From positions 37,401,501-37,465,500 of the forward strand of contig OZ026842.1 in assembly GCA_964023205.1 (NCBI GenBank): 64,000 nucleotides of DNA, in the 5' to 3' direction. Shown piece by piece: positions 15,701 to 25,399 of the stretch. Both the position numbers and the translations under genes were made by a program. The DNA comes from Lutraria lutraria. Taxonomy: Eukaryota > Mollusca > Bivalvia > Venerida > Mactridae. Below the pieces are notes generated by a model that searched no databases, was not told where the DNA came from, and was given only the letters and a program-made list of their open reading frames with translations. Position 1 is the stretch's first letter. Every line of letters starts with the position of its first letter.

Positions 15701-15753
15701 TGGCGTCATCCAACAATAGGGTGACGTCATCCAAGCAATATGACGTCATCCAA
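15701..15753 (+). promoter_or_regulatory. Three tandem CRE-like sites before the rightmost gene
   Basis: TGACGTCATCCAA occurs exactly at 15722-15734 and 15741-15753, with a one-base variant (TGGCGTCATCCAA) at 15701-15713. TGACGTCA is the palindromic CREB/ATF site. The array ends ~50 nt before the first ATG of the rightmost gene (15805). It happens to be open in the downstream frame, but there is no ATG in it. Confidence 0.6.
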
Positions 15754-15804
15754 CCACGAGAGTGGGCGCCGTTTCAACAGAAAAATACTCCGTCTTACAA
15801 CACA

Positions 15805-16281
15805 ATGCCTCATTTCATTCTGAGAACTCAAACGCTCAAGATGGAGGCTTTATTAAATGAACTCAAAACAGCAAAACAACTTACTGAAAAACAGAATAGA
15901 GTATGGCGTTCAATCAGTCGCTTAGCTGCTAGCATTGTTAGAAAAAGGGAATGAGATCTTCAAACCATTGGTCAGACTTTGAATACCATTGAATCAAATC
16001 GGTTTCATCATAGAGAAGAACTATCTCAAATGCGAGAGCATTTTCGAAATCAAGCCAAAGAAAGACAGCGAGATGCCAGGGAAAGAACGGTGAATAGACA
16101 ACGGGAACAACAACAAGAAGAAGAGCATTGGCGTATCATCACTACCGCTCAAGTTGAGTACACGGAACAACCACCAGTACCAGAACAGGAATGGTCCTGT
16201 GGGGATCTAACATGCCGGCTCTGCTATCCCCCACCAGACTGCCAATGCGAACTATGTACCCAACCAGATCAGTCAGCATAG
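15805..16281 (+). pseudogene. Coiled-coil accessory protein with C-terminal cysteines, in-frame TGA
   Basis: The first ATG (15805) opens a 49-codon frame ending in TGA at 15952-15954. The same frame then continues without interruption to 16281. Upstream of the stop lies a helical segment (MEALLNELKTAKQLTEKQ). Downstream is a long charged coiled coil (REELSQMREHFRNQAKERQR and on) and a cysteine cluster near the C-terminus (CGDLTCRLCYPPPDCQCELC). One nonsense mutation in a ~158-residue gene is the simplest reading; stop readthrough is possible. The frame opening at 15700 uses GTG and is rejected. Design and 3' end match the minus-strand gene at 996-1319. Confidence 0.55.
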
Positions 16282-16293
16282 ACAACTATCAAC

Positions 16294-16309
16294 GGCCCTT
16301 TTCAGGGCC
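16294..16309 (+). terminator. Histone-type 3' stem-loop, proximal copy of a tandem pair
   Basis: GGCCCTTTTCAGGGCC, perfect 6-bp stem and TTTC loop, with ATCAAC before and ACCA after. It begins 12 nt after the stop codon of the rightmost gene. Confidence 0.8.
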
Positions 16310-16322
16310 ACCAACCACCAAC

Positions 16323-16338
16323 GGCCCTTTTCAGGGCC
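16323..16338 (+). terminator. Histone-type 3' stem-loop, distal copy of a tandem pair
   Basis: Same 16-nt fold 13 nt further on, again with CAAC before and ACCA after. The purine-rich tract at 16352-16360 follows 13 nt later, the geometry of a histone 3' processing signal. Confidence 0.8.
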
Positions 16339-16351
16339 ACCATGTCTTTTC

Positions 16352-16360
16352 GAAAGAAAA
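16352..16360 (+). promoter_or_regulatory. Histone-downstream-element-like purine motif at the TIR edge
   Basis: GAAAGAAAA, 13 nt after the second stem-loop; all but its first base lies at the inner edge of the right TIR. Composition and spacing fit a U7 snRNA target site. The equivalent minus-strand motif at the left end is AGAAAGAA (919-926). Confidence 0.5.
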
Positions 16361-16563
16361 TTCTCTCATTGTCTTAGTCTATACACACACAAAACAATGG
16401 TCCCAGTAGTTTCCGAAAATTCAATTCATACTATTTTGGGGTACAACATGGATTTCCAATGGATTCCAATTTGTCCTAATTTGTCACAATTTTGTTTACT
16501 TTGGGGACCCACCCCCTCTATATTCTATATGACCCGGGTCCCAGGGTAACGCCCATTACTACT
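16353..16563 (-). repeat. Polinton right terminal inverted repeat
   Basis: Reverse complement of 242-459, 211 bp, ending CATTACTACT at 16563. It differs from the left copy by two substitutions, one missing C and a missing 6-nt segment. Confidence 0.95.
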
Positions 16564-16569
16564 ATCGCA
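16564..16569. repeat. Polinton target-site duplication, right copy
   Basis: ATCGCA, identical to 236-241. Confidence 0.95.
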
Positions 16570-16705
16570 ACTTCTTGCGCGAAGCAGATTAGTGACAGTG
16601 CCCGACATATTCCGAAATTAAGTGGCAATGCAAAATCGCAACTTCTTGCGCGAAGCAGATTAGTGACAGTGCCCGAAATATTCCGAAATATCCGCAATGG
16701 TCATC
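16564..16705 (+). repeat. 71-bp host tandem repeat containing the insertion site
   Basis: Two copies (16564-16634 and 16635-~16705) of a unit starting ATCGCAACTTCTTGCGCG and containing GATTAGTGACAGTGCCCGA. The left flank of the element (~216-241) matches the end of the same unit, so the insertion split an array. An AGTGCCCGA fragment also occurs near position 91. Confidence 0.85.
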
Positions 16706-18539
16706 ACGTGATATAAACAAAACAGAAATAGAGCGAGGTCACGTGTTACTCACACCAACTAGTGTTAGCTTGATGACGCAGTCGCTATTTATAGTCTAAG
16801 AATGGATCGAGCTCGATAAACATCGACGGAAATCTGCCCATCTGATAATAAACGAACCGAATCCAATCCTACTATAGTAAACAAACATGGCGTTGAATTT
16901 ATCAAGCATTGTGTTATATTACTGAGGATGAAGCAAAACTACTTTTTAAGTGGTGTTCATGTGTACATACAGACTGTGTATTCAAGTTGTTAATCGGACT
17001 CGCTAATAGTCTCAATGATCACGTGACATTCACCGAATACTAGTACACTTTAGCTGTTTCATATCGTTGTCGTCTCGTCAATGTCAATCACCTATAAATT
17101 ACTACTCTTTATATCAAAGGACTTAGGAAAAATTGTTCGATCTAAATGAACTTCGATGTATAAATTATTAGAGAAATTCGCTGTGTTTATTATTACATTT
17201 TGGAGCGATCGTTGGTGTGTTGTAATAATCATTTAATCGTGTTATAAGATACGGAACACGGTATTTATACGTTTCGATGTATTTATTTTAGCAACATGTC
17301 GCAAATAAACAAAACATTATAAACATATTCACACAGACTAATTTTATAATCGCGAGCGTGGACACTGACTTGTTTACGCAATTGTCATTAAATATCGATT
17401 TCGGAGCTCAATACAAAAATTGTCCGATCAGGTGAGAAATGATGACTTAATTAATTGGTTCGACATAGACGGTCACTTTATGGTTCGATATAGATGGTCA
17501 CTTTACAGTTGAAAATCTATGTTTGGGACCGTTATACCAGGTTTTTACGACAACGTACCCTCAGACAACGGAGTATATTATTTTTGGAGACTTCATTTAA
17601 ATATTTTAAATGCATCCCAGCAGATATTGCAACGTCTGATACATCGAGGTGATAGTTTCCCCTGATTTTAATTTTAGGGTGGAAACAAGGACTACATATA
17701 GAGTACCTCGTGCATCGTGAACTGTAGAACCATATGACCAGATTCATGAGATTCATGAAACATCAACGGCTTGTATTTTTGATGGAGTAGATGATCACTT
17801 TAGTTTCGGGATCAGTTAAGTCAAAATAACAAGTTCGTTTGATCTGAAACTTCAAAAATGTTACATAGGCCACATTCTAGTATTGAACTGCCGGATGCGA
17901 TTTTGCGACGTACAAACATTTTAACTTGTCAACCATTACATACTTTTAGAATGAATAATTTGTAAAACATTCACTACAAGCTTTTTTGATAGTGTGATTT
18001 TGGAATTTGTAAACATACAATTACAAATGCTATACAATCATAGAAAAGGGAGAGAACTACGTAGTTATCAATATTACCTCCCTTTATGATACAAAGTCAA
18101 ATTTAATTATATTTTCCAGGCCTAACATTCCAGAATGTTGTATGTTTCAAAGATAATATTTAATTAATTATGTTTGAATATCACTATTTATAAGGATAAA
18201 ATTCTTCTAACTTTGTTCATGGATATTTATTTTGTATTAGGGTCAGTTAATTATCATTAATTGAATACTCACTGTTTGATTAATAACCGAGCTAAAAGAT
18301 TAATTTTATTTTTGTCTTTTAACTTTGTTTTAATAAACGCATCTCAAATAACAGTTAAACTCACATTTAAAGAAGTTTGAAACATAATGCCAAAAAATCG
18401 ATATGATGTCGCATATAGACAAGAGCAAAAGGGCGCTTAGGACGGCAAAATGTATATATAGGCCGCAAAACAGTGTTTTACGAGAGCTATGCACCTGCAG
18501 GACTAATTCTCATATTCGTACAGTCGATCTCTGGTGTTT
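16706..18539. other. Host intergenic DNA, no gene seen
   Basis: AT-rich sequence with only short open frames; the 74-codon minus-strand frame near 17532-17756 has no recognisable motif. Several E-box-like CACGTG/TCACGTGA sites lie near 16705-17025. Nothing else can be supported. Confidence 0.5.
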
Positions 18540-18554
18540 GTCTAGAGTTTTAGT

Positions 18555-18715
18555 TATCGTTAAAAATTGACCCCAGGATTGATCAAAATTTAATATTGAT
18601 CAATATTCAACGACTTTCTTTATCAAAATTTAACGTTGAAAACCTGTCGGGGTCGATTTTCAACGTTGAGAAATGACCCCCGGGGTCATTTTTCAACGGG
18701 GTCAACATTTTATGC
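18555..18715. repeat. Short palindromic repeat cluster (GACCCC/GGGGTC and CAACGTTGA)
   Basis: Several nested palindromes: TCAACGTTGA-type units at ~18628-18638 and 18658-18668, and AAATGACCCCCGGGGTCATTT around 18671-18691. It looks like a small non-autonomous repeat of uncertain class. Confidence 0.5.
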
Positions 18716-18732
18716 TACACCGGCTACTCGAA

Positions 18733-18972
18733 GTTTACTTCCATGACGGGTCACATGACAATCGCCTAACTCGTGATGAAAGCTTAAATCTGATTGCATG
18801 AGCGATACTCTGTGGTATTTGTTTACAATTTACGTGTACGCTGTGCACTCTATCCTTTTCACTACGCTCTCGGGAACCATGCCTAAAAATACCACACAGT
18901 ATCGCTCATCTTATCAAAATTAAGCTTTCATCACGAGTTAGGCGATTGTCACGTGACCTATCAAGGAAGCAA
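18733..18972. mobile_element. MITE-like element with ~90-bp inverted repeats
   Basis: The left arm includes GGTCACATGACAATCGCC, AACTCGTGATGAAAGCTTAA and GAGCGATACTCTGTGGTATTT; these recur in reverse complement, with a few mismatches, from ~18880 to 18963. The arms extend outward through CTTCC/GGAAG. The spacer is ~60-65 bp. No clear target duplication is visible, so the exact ends are approximate. Confidence 0.75.
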
Positions 18973-18975
18973 AAT

Positions 18976-19970
18976 TAAGAATCCGCAAACTGAACAAAAA
19001 ACGTAAATTCTTCATTAAAAGTGCATCCCGAGATGTGAAATCATTAGCAGTTAGTAAATTATACAATATATGATATAAATATACTGTTTGGTTATGAATT
19101 ATGTCTCATTCTATGAAGTTTTACCTGTAACTTATAAGTTTCGCTATAGATTTATACACGCTGCGATTTTACGACACTGTGTCGTTTTGTAAAATTTGAC
19201 CATTTTTCGAGTGCAAAATCTTCAATAGCGAGTTTAGAATATCTTTAAAGGTAGTAAAAGTATACACTTTCTGTAAGCGTGTTGAGTTGCCCATACGTTG
19301 CACTATATATGAGTTAAATATTTTGTACTGCATTGCAATAACATGGAAGTTTATAACATGCGTTGGAAAATTCGAATTGTCGAAGTTGTTTCCCTTCTAT
19401 ATATTATATGGGTTACATGGAAAAAATTTTTTTTCGTGACAAACCCCTTTGGATAAGGTGGCATGTACATACACATAATATTTTTACAAAATGAAGCAGA
19501 TGTTGGTGGTTCGAACTCAGTCAATGGCACTTTCTTTTTAAATTATTAAATACCTTAAAAATTCATTTTTTATATTTTCTTCATCGAAAAAGGTTTGTTC
19601 TTGTTACATGTATGTATACACACTGAATAGTACCTTTTCGTATAATAATTTCAAGAGAGAAAAGGTAAAAAAGAAATGCATATTTTCTGATGTATTTCTC
19701 AAATATTGTTTTCTTTTACACATTTTATTGCACAAAATCGCGAATACAAAAGTTATTTCAAATACTATACACATTTCACACTAAAACCGGCTTCTACTTA
19801 ATATACATTTACTCCACAATTAAAATAATATATAAATGCTAATGTGAGGTTATTATATGTTTGTTAATTTATCGGAACAATTTAGATAAAAAAACTTTTA
19901 AACATTATTTTCTTATCGATAAATATAATGCTAAATTTTATTAAAAATGAAAAAAAAGTAAAAAAAAAAT
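18976..19970. other. AT-rich intergenic DNA, nothing recognised
   Basis: No open frame with protein-like composition, and no repeat longer than a few tens of bases. Confidence 0.4.
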
Positions 19971-19977
19971 GATATCC

Positions 19978-20045
19978 AACATCAGACCGCAGTCCTAAAG
20001 ATTCGCTAACCTTGTGCCTTACCGACTGCGCCACAGAGGACAGTG
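19978..20045 (-). repeat. tRNA-derived SINE head, degenerate
   Basis: The minus strand reads CTGTGGCGCAGTCGGTAAGG, a good polymerase III A box. The B-box region further on (GTCTGATGTTGGATA) is decayed. An A/T-rich tail region (19940-19970) adjoins it. Confidence 0.5.
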
Positions 20046-20460
20046 ATATAAAGCTTCATAAATTTCTCTATAACATATGACAATAGTAGTCGTGTTACCT
20101 AAACATTAACAAATGGGATCTTCCATGTATACAATAACATTGCTGACCTAAAAATTGAACTATACTTTATCCTCATTTGAAATGCGATTGTCGTTTACAC
20201 AGTCTGACTGTATAAGTGTACAAGTTGTCCATTTTTATTTTCAAAATGTTTTAGTCAAAATTAGTTAAAAATGTATATATAATGTTACACATATTTTAGA
20301 TACTAATATGATGTTTTACATATATTGTTCATCCTATGCTTCTTTATAACTGTTTTGTTCTGTTTGTCTTATATACATTGTATTGCATGATGTCCATTCC
20401 TGTATTATGTGTGTAAACATTGGGTGCACCGACCTTGACATGGTGTTTATGTATACATGT

Positions 20461-20567
20461 ATTTATGTCCATCGTCGGATACCCACGGTCGTTGCCTCCG
20501 CTCCGCTACGAGATGTACGTAGCGGAGCGGAGGCAACGACCGTGGGTATCCGACGATGATTTATGTC
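20461..20567. mobile_element. 89-bp perfect foldback flanked by 9-bp target duplications
   Basis: Two perfectly complementary 41-bp arms (20470-20510 and 20518-20558) around a 7-nt loop (AGATGTA). ATTTATGTC flanks both sides exactly (20461-20469 and 20559-20567). The arms are ~60% GC in AT-rich surroundings. The structure fits a very small inverted-repeat transposable element; a 9-bp duplication is usual for Mutator-like elements. Confidence 0.85.
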
Positions 20568-20994
20568 AGATTAACACTGTACATGTTCTCATGGCCCTCA
20601 TATTGCCCTAATCTATTTCAGAAATGCAACTTGTACATCTTATAATTATTATAAAGATCAAATTTTTTCTTGATTCAACTTGGAAGCTATATATAACCCG
20701 TTTATATCTTTGCACCTGAAAAGACAATAATTACTTAATTGATTAATAAGGTTGTGTTTCTAAAACTGCAAATAGTTACATAAAAAATAAAGACCGGTAG
20801 TTAACATTTACTGAAAAAAGCAATGACAAATTAAAGATGTTTCTGAACTTAGAAACCATGTCCTTTATTATTCTCTGTAATGATCTTATATAATTACATG
20901 TATTTATAATAGCATTACGTGGCGCAAGTTCTGTGCCTAACAACACCATTTCTTCTGTTAAGTCCCTGTTTTTAAGTCTACAGCTATTTGTTTA

Positions 20995-21252
20995 CAGTCA
21001 AACCGGTGACTCAATGCCACCCTTGGGAAAGACAAAATGTGGCTATTTTTGTCCGATATTCTTTATTCGGAGGTCATTTGTTCTAAATATTTAATGACAG
21101 TTTTAAAAATCATGGACTTTATTCACAGGATGGCCTTTATTCAGAGATCCTTTTGTTCATAATAACCAATGGCAGTTTTTGAATGAATGGCATTTATTCA
21201 CTGGGTGGTCTCTCATCTGAGGTGGCACCTAACACAGGTTTGACTGTACCCG
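20995..21252. repeat. MITE-like repeat with CAGTCAAACC termini
   Basis: Begins ACAGTCAAACCGG and ends GGTTTGACTGTAC, with internal repeated TTTATTC(A/G)G(A/G)GGT-type motifs. A related copy is at 44262-44437, and the same TTATTCGGAGGT motif occurs near 34345. Confidence 0.6.
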
Positions 21253-21400
21253 TTCACTTTCATATACACATTACTCACATGTGCGCGACTTACATGAGAG
21301 ACTTGATTTATTTTGTTAAACAAGGTCTAATCAGCGTTAATTATGCCATACACAACAATTTATCTTAAACACGTAATATGGTATGTAAATAAAGTATAGA

Positions 21401-21930
21401 TTAAGCAATGTTTAATTTTCTAACATGAGACGTAAAGCTGTGGAGATAAGAGTTGAATGTGAATTTGCACGCAAGCACACACATCTGGTCGGTCCTGGGT
21501 GGATTTCTGACACAAGCAATACATATTGATTTACATATGTATATTGTGTGGAGTAGATATTCAGTCTGCAGGATCTGACACACATCAAGGTGGTAAGTGG
21601 CGGGTCTCGAACACAACGGTTACAGAAATATTCGTACTGTTGAATTTTCTTTTGACAGGTTTCGATACACATTGTATCTGATATAGGTAATTGATGAACA
21701 CATTGATTACAAATTGACAAGAAGTAAGGAGAATATGTGTTTCCACACGCTCTTGAACACATTTCATAGTTGATTGGCGGGTCACGTACACACTCTTGAC
21801 AGGTGCGCAAAAGTGTGTAACGAGCGTATTACCGCATGCGTTAATGCATGCATCTACTGAATATGCTGAGCCGTGTATGCACGTCGCAGCGCGATCCAAA
21901 TCAGTACAGTTGGTGACGTCATCTGAAAGG
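21401..21930 (-). pseudogene. Decayed cysteine-rich repeat gene (one exon)
   Basis: On the minus strand a consensus acceptor (CTTTCAG) precedes an open region from about 21923 downward. It encodes five ~29-residue repeats of the type CxxCVRDPPxxxxMCxxxCxxxxxxY, for example CQECVRDPPINYEMCSRAC and CNRCVRDPPLTTLMCVRSC. The first repeat is in one frame, repeats 2-4 in a second (open 21412-21810) and the fifth (CIACVRNPPRTDQMCVLAC) in a third, so at least two frameshifts are present (near 21805 and 21500-21545). I do not recognise the family; small disulphide-rich secreted proteins are the likely class. Confidence 0.5.
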
Positions 21931-21999
21931 TTAACCAAACTTGTAACTGGTAAACATGACATTGTTCTATACCTTAGAAATTTATCTGTGAACTCAAAA

Positions 22000-24240
22000 C
22001 GTTATGTTGATATTATTTACATTGTAAAAGAACCCACCACCCATTAATTTCAGTGTAACCAAATACCATTTCTGTTTTTCTTTCATTTCTATTTCAGATA
22101 TTGATACATACGTAAACGCTAACTATGCATACTGAGTCGTATTTCTAAATGTCTACACTGTATTTTATAACACTGAAACAAAATCATTGAACACAATAAT
22201 TTATCTATGGGTATCCTTGACCTGGATCGCCGGGGAAGAAGTCCAGGGCACTGACTACAACTGGACCACGTGACTTTTTCGTAATCATCAGTGATGTCAA
22301 GAATTGAACGCATTTTTATAAACAGATCTTATCTAATGAATAGAATACATTCATTGAATGGTAGTTATTCAGCAATTATATCATCTTTGACAATTTACAC
22401 TAAAAATTAAGCTTCGATACTTTTTATTAGGAAAAACTGTTCGTTCCAAAATGAAATCAATTGCTATAGATAGTATTCATCATTATCACGTTGTAATTAT
22501 ATTTGATGCCCAAGAACAACATGTCGAGCCCAGGGTATTGCTTGAACAGATCGTTTCATTGAAGTAAACACATACATATGCCCAGTTATTTCAAAATCCT
22601 CCAATTAAGGTTTTCGAAGTGTAATATGAAGTGTTAAGGATTGTATTTTAAATAATTTTGTTTATCCATTAAGACATTTACAAGTGAATTCTTAAAAACG
22701 TTTAGCGTCAGTTAAAAGAGTTACGACAATTTTTGTTCCTCTACCAGTACCTCAAAATCAAATGAAGTCACCTTTATGAAAATTGTCCTACTTCTCTAAC
22801 AGATGATACAATAAATGCAATAATGTGTATAAGTCTAAGGATAACCACTGTTTAGCCAATCCAAATTGTTTATAATTATGATGTTTGGAACTACTATGTT
22901 GCAGAAAAACGGAAAAATGTAACCCCGCCCCTTTAAGATTTAGTCAAGAGTTTTGCCTTTTACCAAAAAGTAACAAATTGATAAATGTCATTAAAATAAA
23001 AACTAAAGCAGGGCAACACCTGAATTGTTCTCAAAATTAACTACTATGTGAGTATTATTTTAAAGTTTTACCGTGCGGTTCAGAATTCCATGGTTACCTG
23101 ATTTTCGTTAATTTACCATGTATAAAATGCATAAACTGAACAAAATAGTTGGGAAATTGTTTTTTCTTCCATATTACTGTGTAATTTCATGTTCTGAATA
23201 CGAAACATTACATAAAAAAATATAAAAAATATGGTCCCAGTGGTGTTTTAACCTATGACCCTCAGGAATATGTCAATATATCACTAAAATTCATGAAATT
23301 AATATGGAGGTAATGCATTAGAGATTGAAATATATAATACAGAGAGGGAAAATACATTCGACCTCTATGTGTGATCTTGACATTTGACCTAAGACCTGGC
23401 TCTTCGCATGAAAACATCATCACATTGTAGAGAACATTGTTTCAGGTGATTTTAAAATACAGAAGATAGAGCCTGGACAGGAAAAATACATTTGAGTGTG
23501 ACCTTGACCTTGGAGATATGGACCTGGGTCTTGGGCACTTTACACAGTCCCATGGTGATTAACAATTGTGCTAAGTCATTTTTGTTGTTCGGTACGAACT
23601 ATAAAGTTATTACCGTATTTCAAAAATCGCTCAGTTTTCACTTTTCCTGCATACCGAACAGCTTCCATTAACCTAGCTTCCGCCTAAGAATATAGTTCCG
23701 ATATTTCAAATTCAATGGCTAAATACAAATTCAAATATTACGTGCATTTAAGTCAAAATTATTTCCGTCACTGAGAAATACGAATTTTCTTTAGACGAAC
23801 ACGGGACTGCAGAATGCACAAATACAACAAATGTACTTTAAGTTATCGTGTATGTAAAGGTCAAATTTTCGGACCCTAAGAATTGGGGGCTCGGGGAGGT
23901 TTAGCCCCCCCCCCCCCCCCCAATATATTTTGCTGTAATGGTACTTTTAAGGGGCCTAACCGACCCCCCTCCCCGTTGTCAGACATGATGTAGTAACATA
24001 CATATAGCTTCAGGCTTGTAGCCTTGTACGACATTACGATAACATACTACAGTCATACTTAAAATATATAGTACTAAGTCCAAAACAATAACAATAATAA
24101 AAAGTATATAATATAATGGACCGCAAAACCTTTACGTATATGTACGTTTGATGTCGCTGACCACTGTAAATACGGATTATGATTTGTGTATTGATGTACA
24201 TCGTCCTTATTTAGCTTCCTTGTAAAATAATCATCTGTAG
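22000..24240. other. Intergenic DNA without recognisable genes
   Basis: AT-rich, with scattered short frames only. A 17-base C run lies at 23905-23921, followed ~40 bp later by another C-rich patch (CCGACCCCCCTCCCC). No RNA gene or transposon core is recognised. Confidence 0.45.
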
Positions 24241-24500
24241 ATTAACCGCCTATTCAACTGCTATGGTAATTTCAGGCATGAGAGATAAGATACAGGAGGA
24301 CAGGGTATTTGTATCCCTACCCATATGTCGAATATTTTTCCTGGATCTTTATCGTGCCCGGTGTGAAGTGCCGATGTACGCCTCGCCCCTTTCTTGTGAT
24401 TTTCTAGACACAGTACTTGGCTCGGTAGTTTGGATGGGGCCACTGAAAAAGCATCCCTGAGACTTGAATTCGGAAGGCGGAGTAAGACTAGTGAGCAGAT
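24241..24500 (-). repeat. SINE body, truncated (family of 33047-33330)
   Basis: Shares ordered blocks with 33047-33312: a short CCG...ATTC.AC.GCTAT.GT.ATTTCAG segment, TTTATC.TG.CCGGTGT.AAG, CTCGCCC and TTTCTAGACA, GGTAGTT.GGATGG, and an AAGGCGG end. The tRNA-like head seen in the other copy is missing here. Confidence 0.6.
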
Positions 24501-25134
24501 TTGGAAGTAGCCTTTGATAAGCATTTAATTACCACACTGCTGTGTCCATGTGTCTGTGCGTGCGTGCGTGTTGAAGTCAAAAGTGTCACTTCAATAGTGG
24601 TGATATTGACATAGTAGAAACGACAGCTGTCATGTTAAATTTCACAAAATAAGCATTCAAGATATCTTTTTAATGTCGGAAGACCTTTGATGTTGGACAA
24701 ATATGTTGTAACAATAAATGATATAGTAAAACTGTGATATCAAGGACACCTTGGAGACCATGTACCAATAAGATATTCTGACCCATTATCGAGTTTAAAT
24801 AATGGAGAAACTTAGAAATTCGGTCCCAAATTGAGAGAACCTTATAACGCGTGGGTATTTGTGGGGAAAAGATCAACAAGGCCATAGGAATCAGACAGGC
24901 TGAGGTTATTTGGCTGTGATGTCAAAATGAGCTTGAACCGATTCTGATTCAACCCTCCCCCCTCCCTGTTAGTCTCCCAAAATTTGAATATTTTATTTTT
25001 ACGCCCCTTTTCAACAGACAGAGTCATATGAGGCGGACTGTTCACCAAACCATCGTTCCTGGGAAGAACCAGTATACTAGACTTACATCCTCCGTTAGCA
25101 ACTGTCTACTTTCTCGGATAAAAAGACATGGTCG

Positions 25135-25225
25135 TAAGTTGGGCTCGAATCCACGACCTTCTATAAGTGAGAGGTCACAGTGATTTGAAGTCAGCGACCT
25201 TAACCACTCGACAACGGAGGCGGGT
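25135..25225 (-). repeat. tRNA-derived SINE (Ser/Leu-like head)
   Basis: The minus strand has the A box TTGTCGAGTGGTTAAGG and the B box GTGGATTCGAGCCC, spaced as in a class II tRNA. The aminoacyl stem does not close, so it is a SINE head rather than a functional tRNA gene. Confidence 0.65.
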
Positions 25226-25399
25226 CTTCCTGGTCTATAGGCACTTGTTACATGCCAAACAGTTTGTGAGCTCGAGCTTACCGTGCACATAACAAGGCTT
25301 CCGGGAAAAGACCTCCACGTATTCATCTGAGTTATATGCAACTCAACGTACGTACTGTACATACTATGCCAACAACTGTCATTGTAAAATAAGTTCAAG

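Larger units (their letters stand above)
242..16563. mobile_element. Maverick/Polinton (adintovirus-like) element, complete with TIRs
   Basis: This is a self-synthesising DNA transposon/endogenous virus of 16,322 bp. Its ends are inverted repeats beginning AG and ending CT, flanked by ATCGCA on both sides. It encodes the full Polinton hallmark set: PolB, DDE integrase with chromodomain, FtsK/HerA-type packaging ATPase, adenain-type protease, double jelly-roll major capsid protein and penton-like minor capsid protein. Structural genes (7570-15512) all run on the plus strand. Accessory genes at the left end are on both strands. The element is not intact: I count five probable frameshifts and two in-frame stops. 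The two terminal repeats differ by only two substitutions plus a 1-nt and a 6-nt indel, so the insertion looks recent or the ends have been homogenised. Confidence 0.97.

Noticed and set aside
15700..15804. N-terminal extension of the rightmost Polinton gene from 15700
   Set aside because: The frame opens with GTG, not ATG, and the stretch is made of tandem CRE-like sites; the first ATG is at 15805.
15805..16281. LxCxE retinoblastoma-binding motif in the cysteine cluster
   Set aside because: LTCRL and CELC were considered because of the S-phase theme, but neither matches L-x-C-x-E.
18671..18691. Histone-type stem-loop in host DNA (GACCCCCGGGGTC)
   Set aside because: A plain palindrome without a 4-nt UHUH loop or ACCA flank; not comparable with the Polinton stem-loops.
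19978..20045. Functional tRNA gene (also 25135-25225, 31860-32022, 39240-39440, 49290-49500, 55798-55990, 58815-59080)
   Set aside because: A and B boxes are present but acceptor stems do not pair and repeat bodies follow; these are SINE heads.
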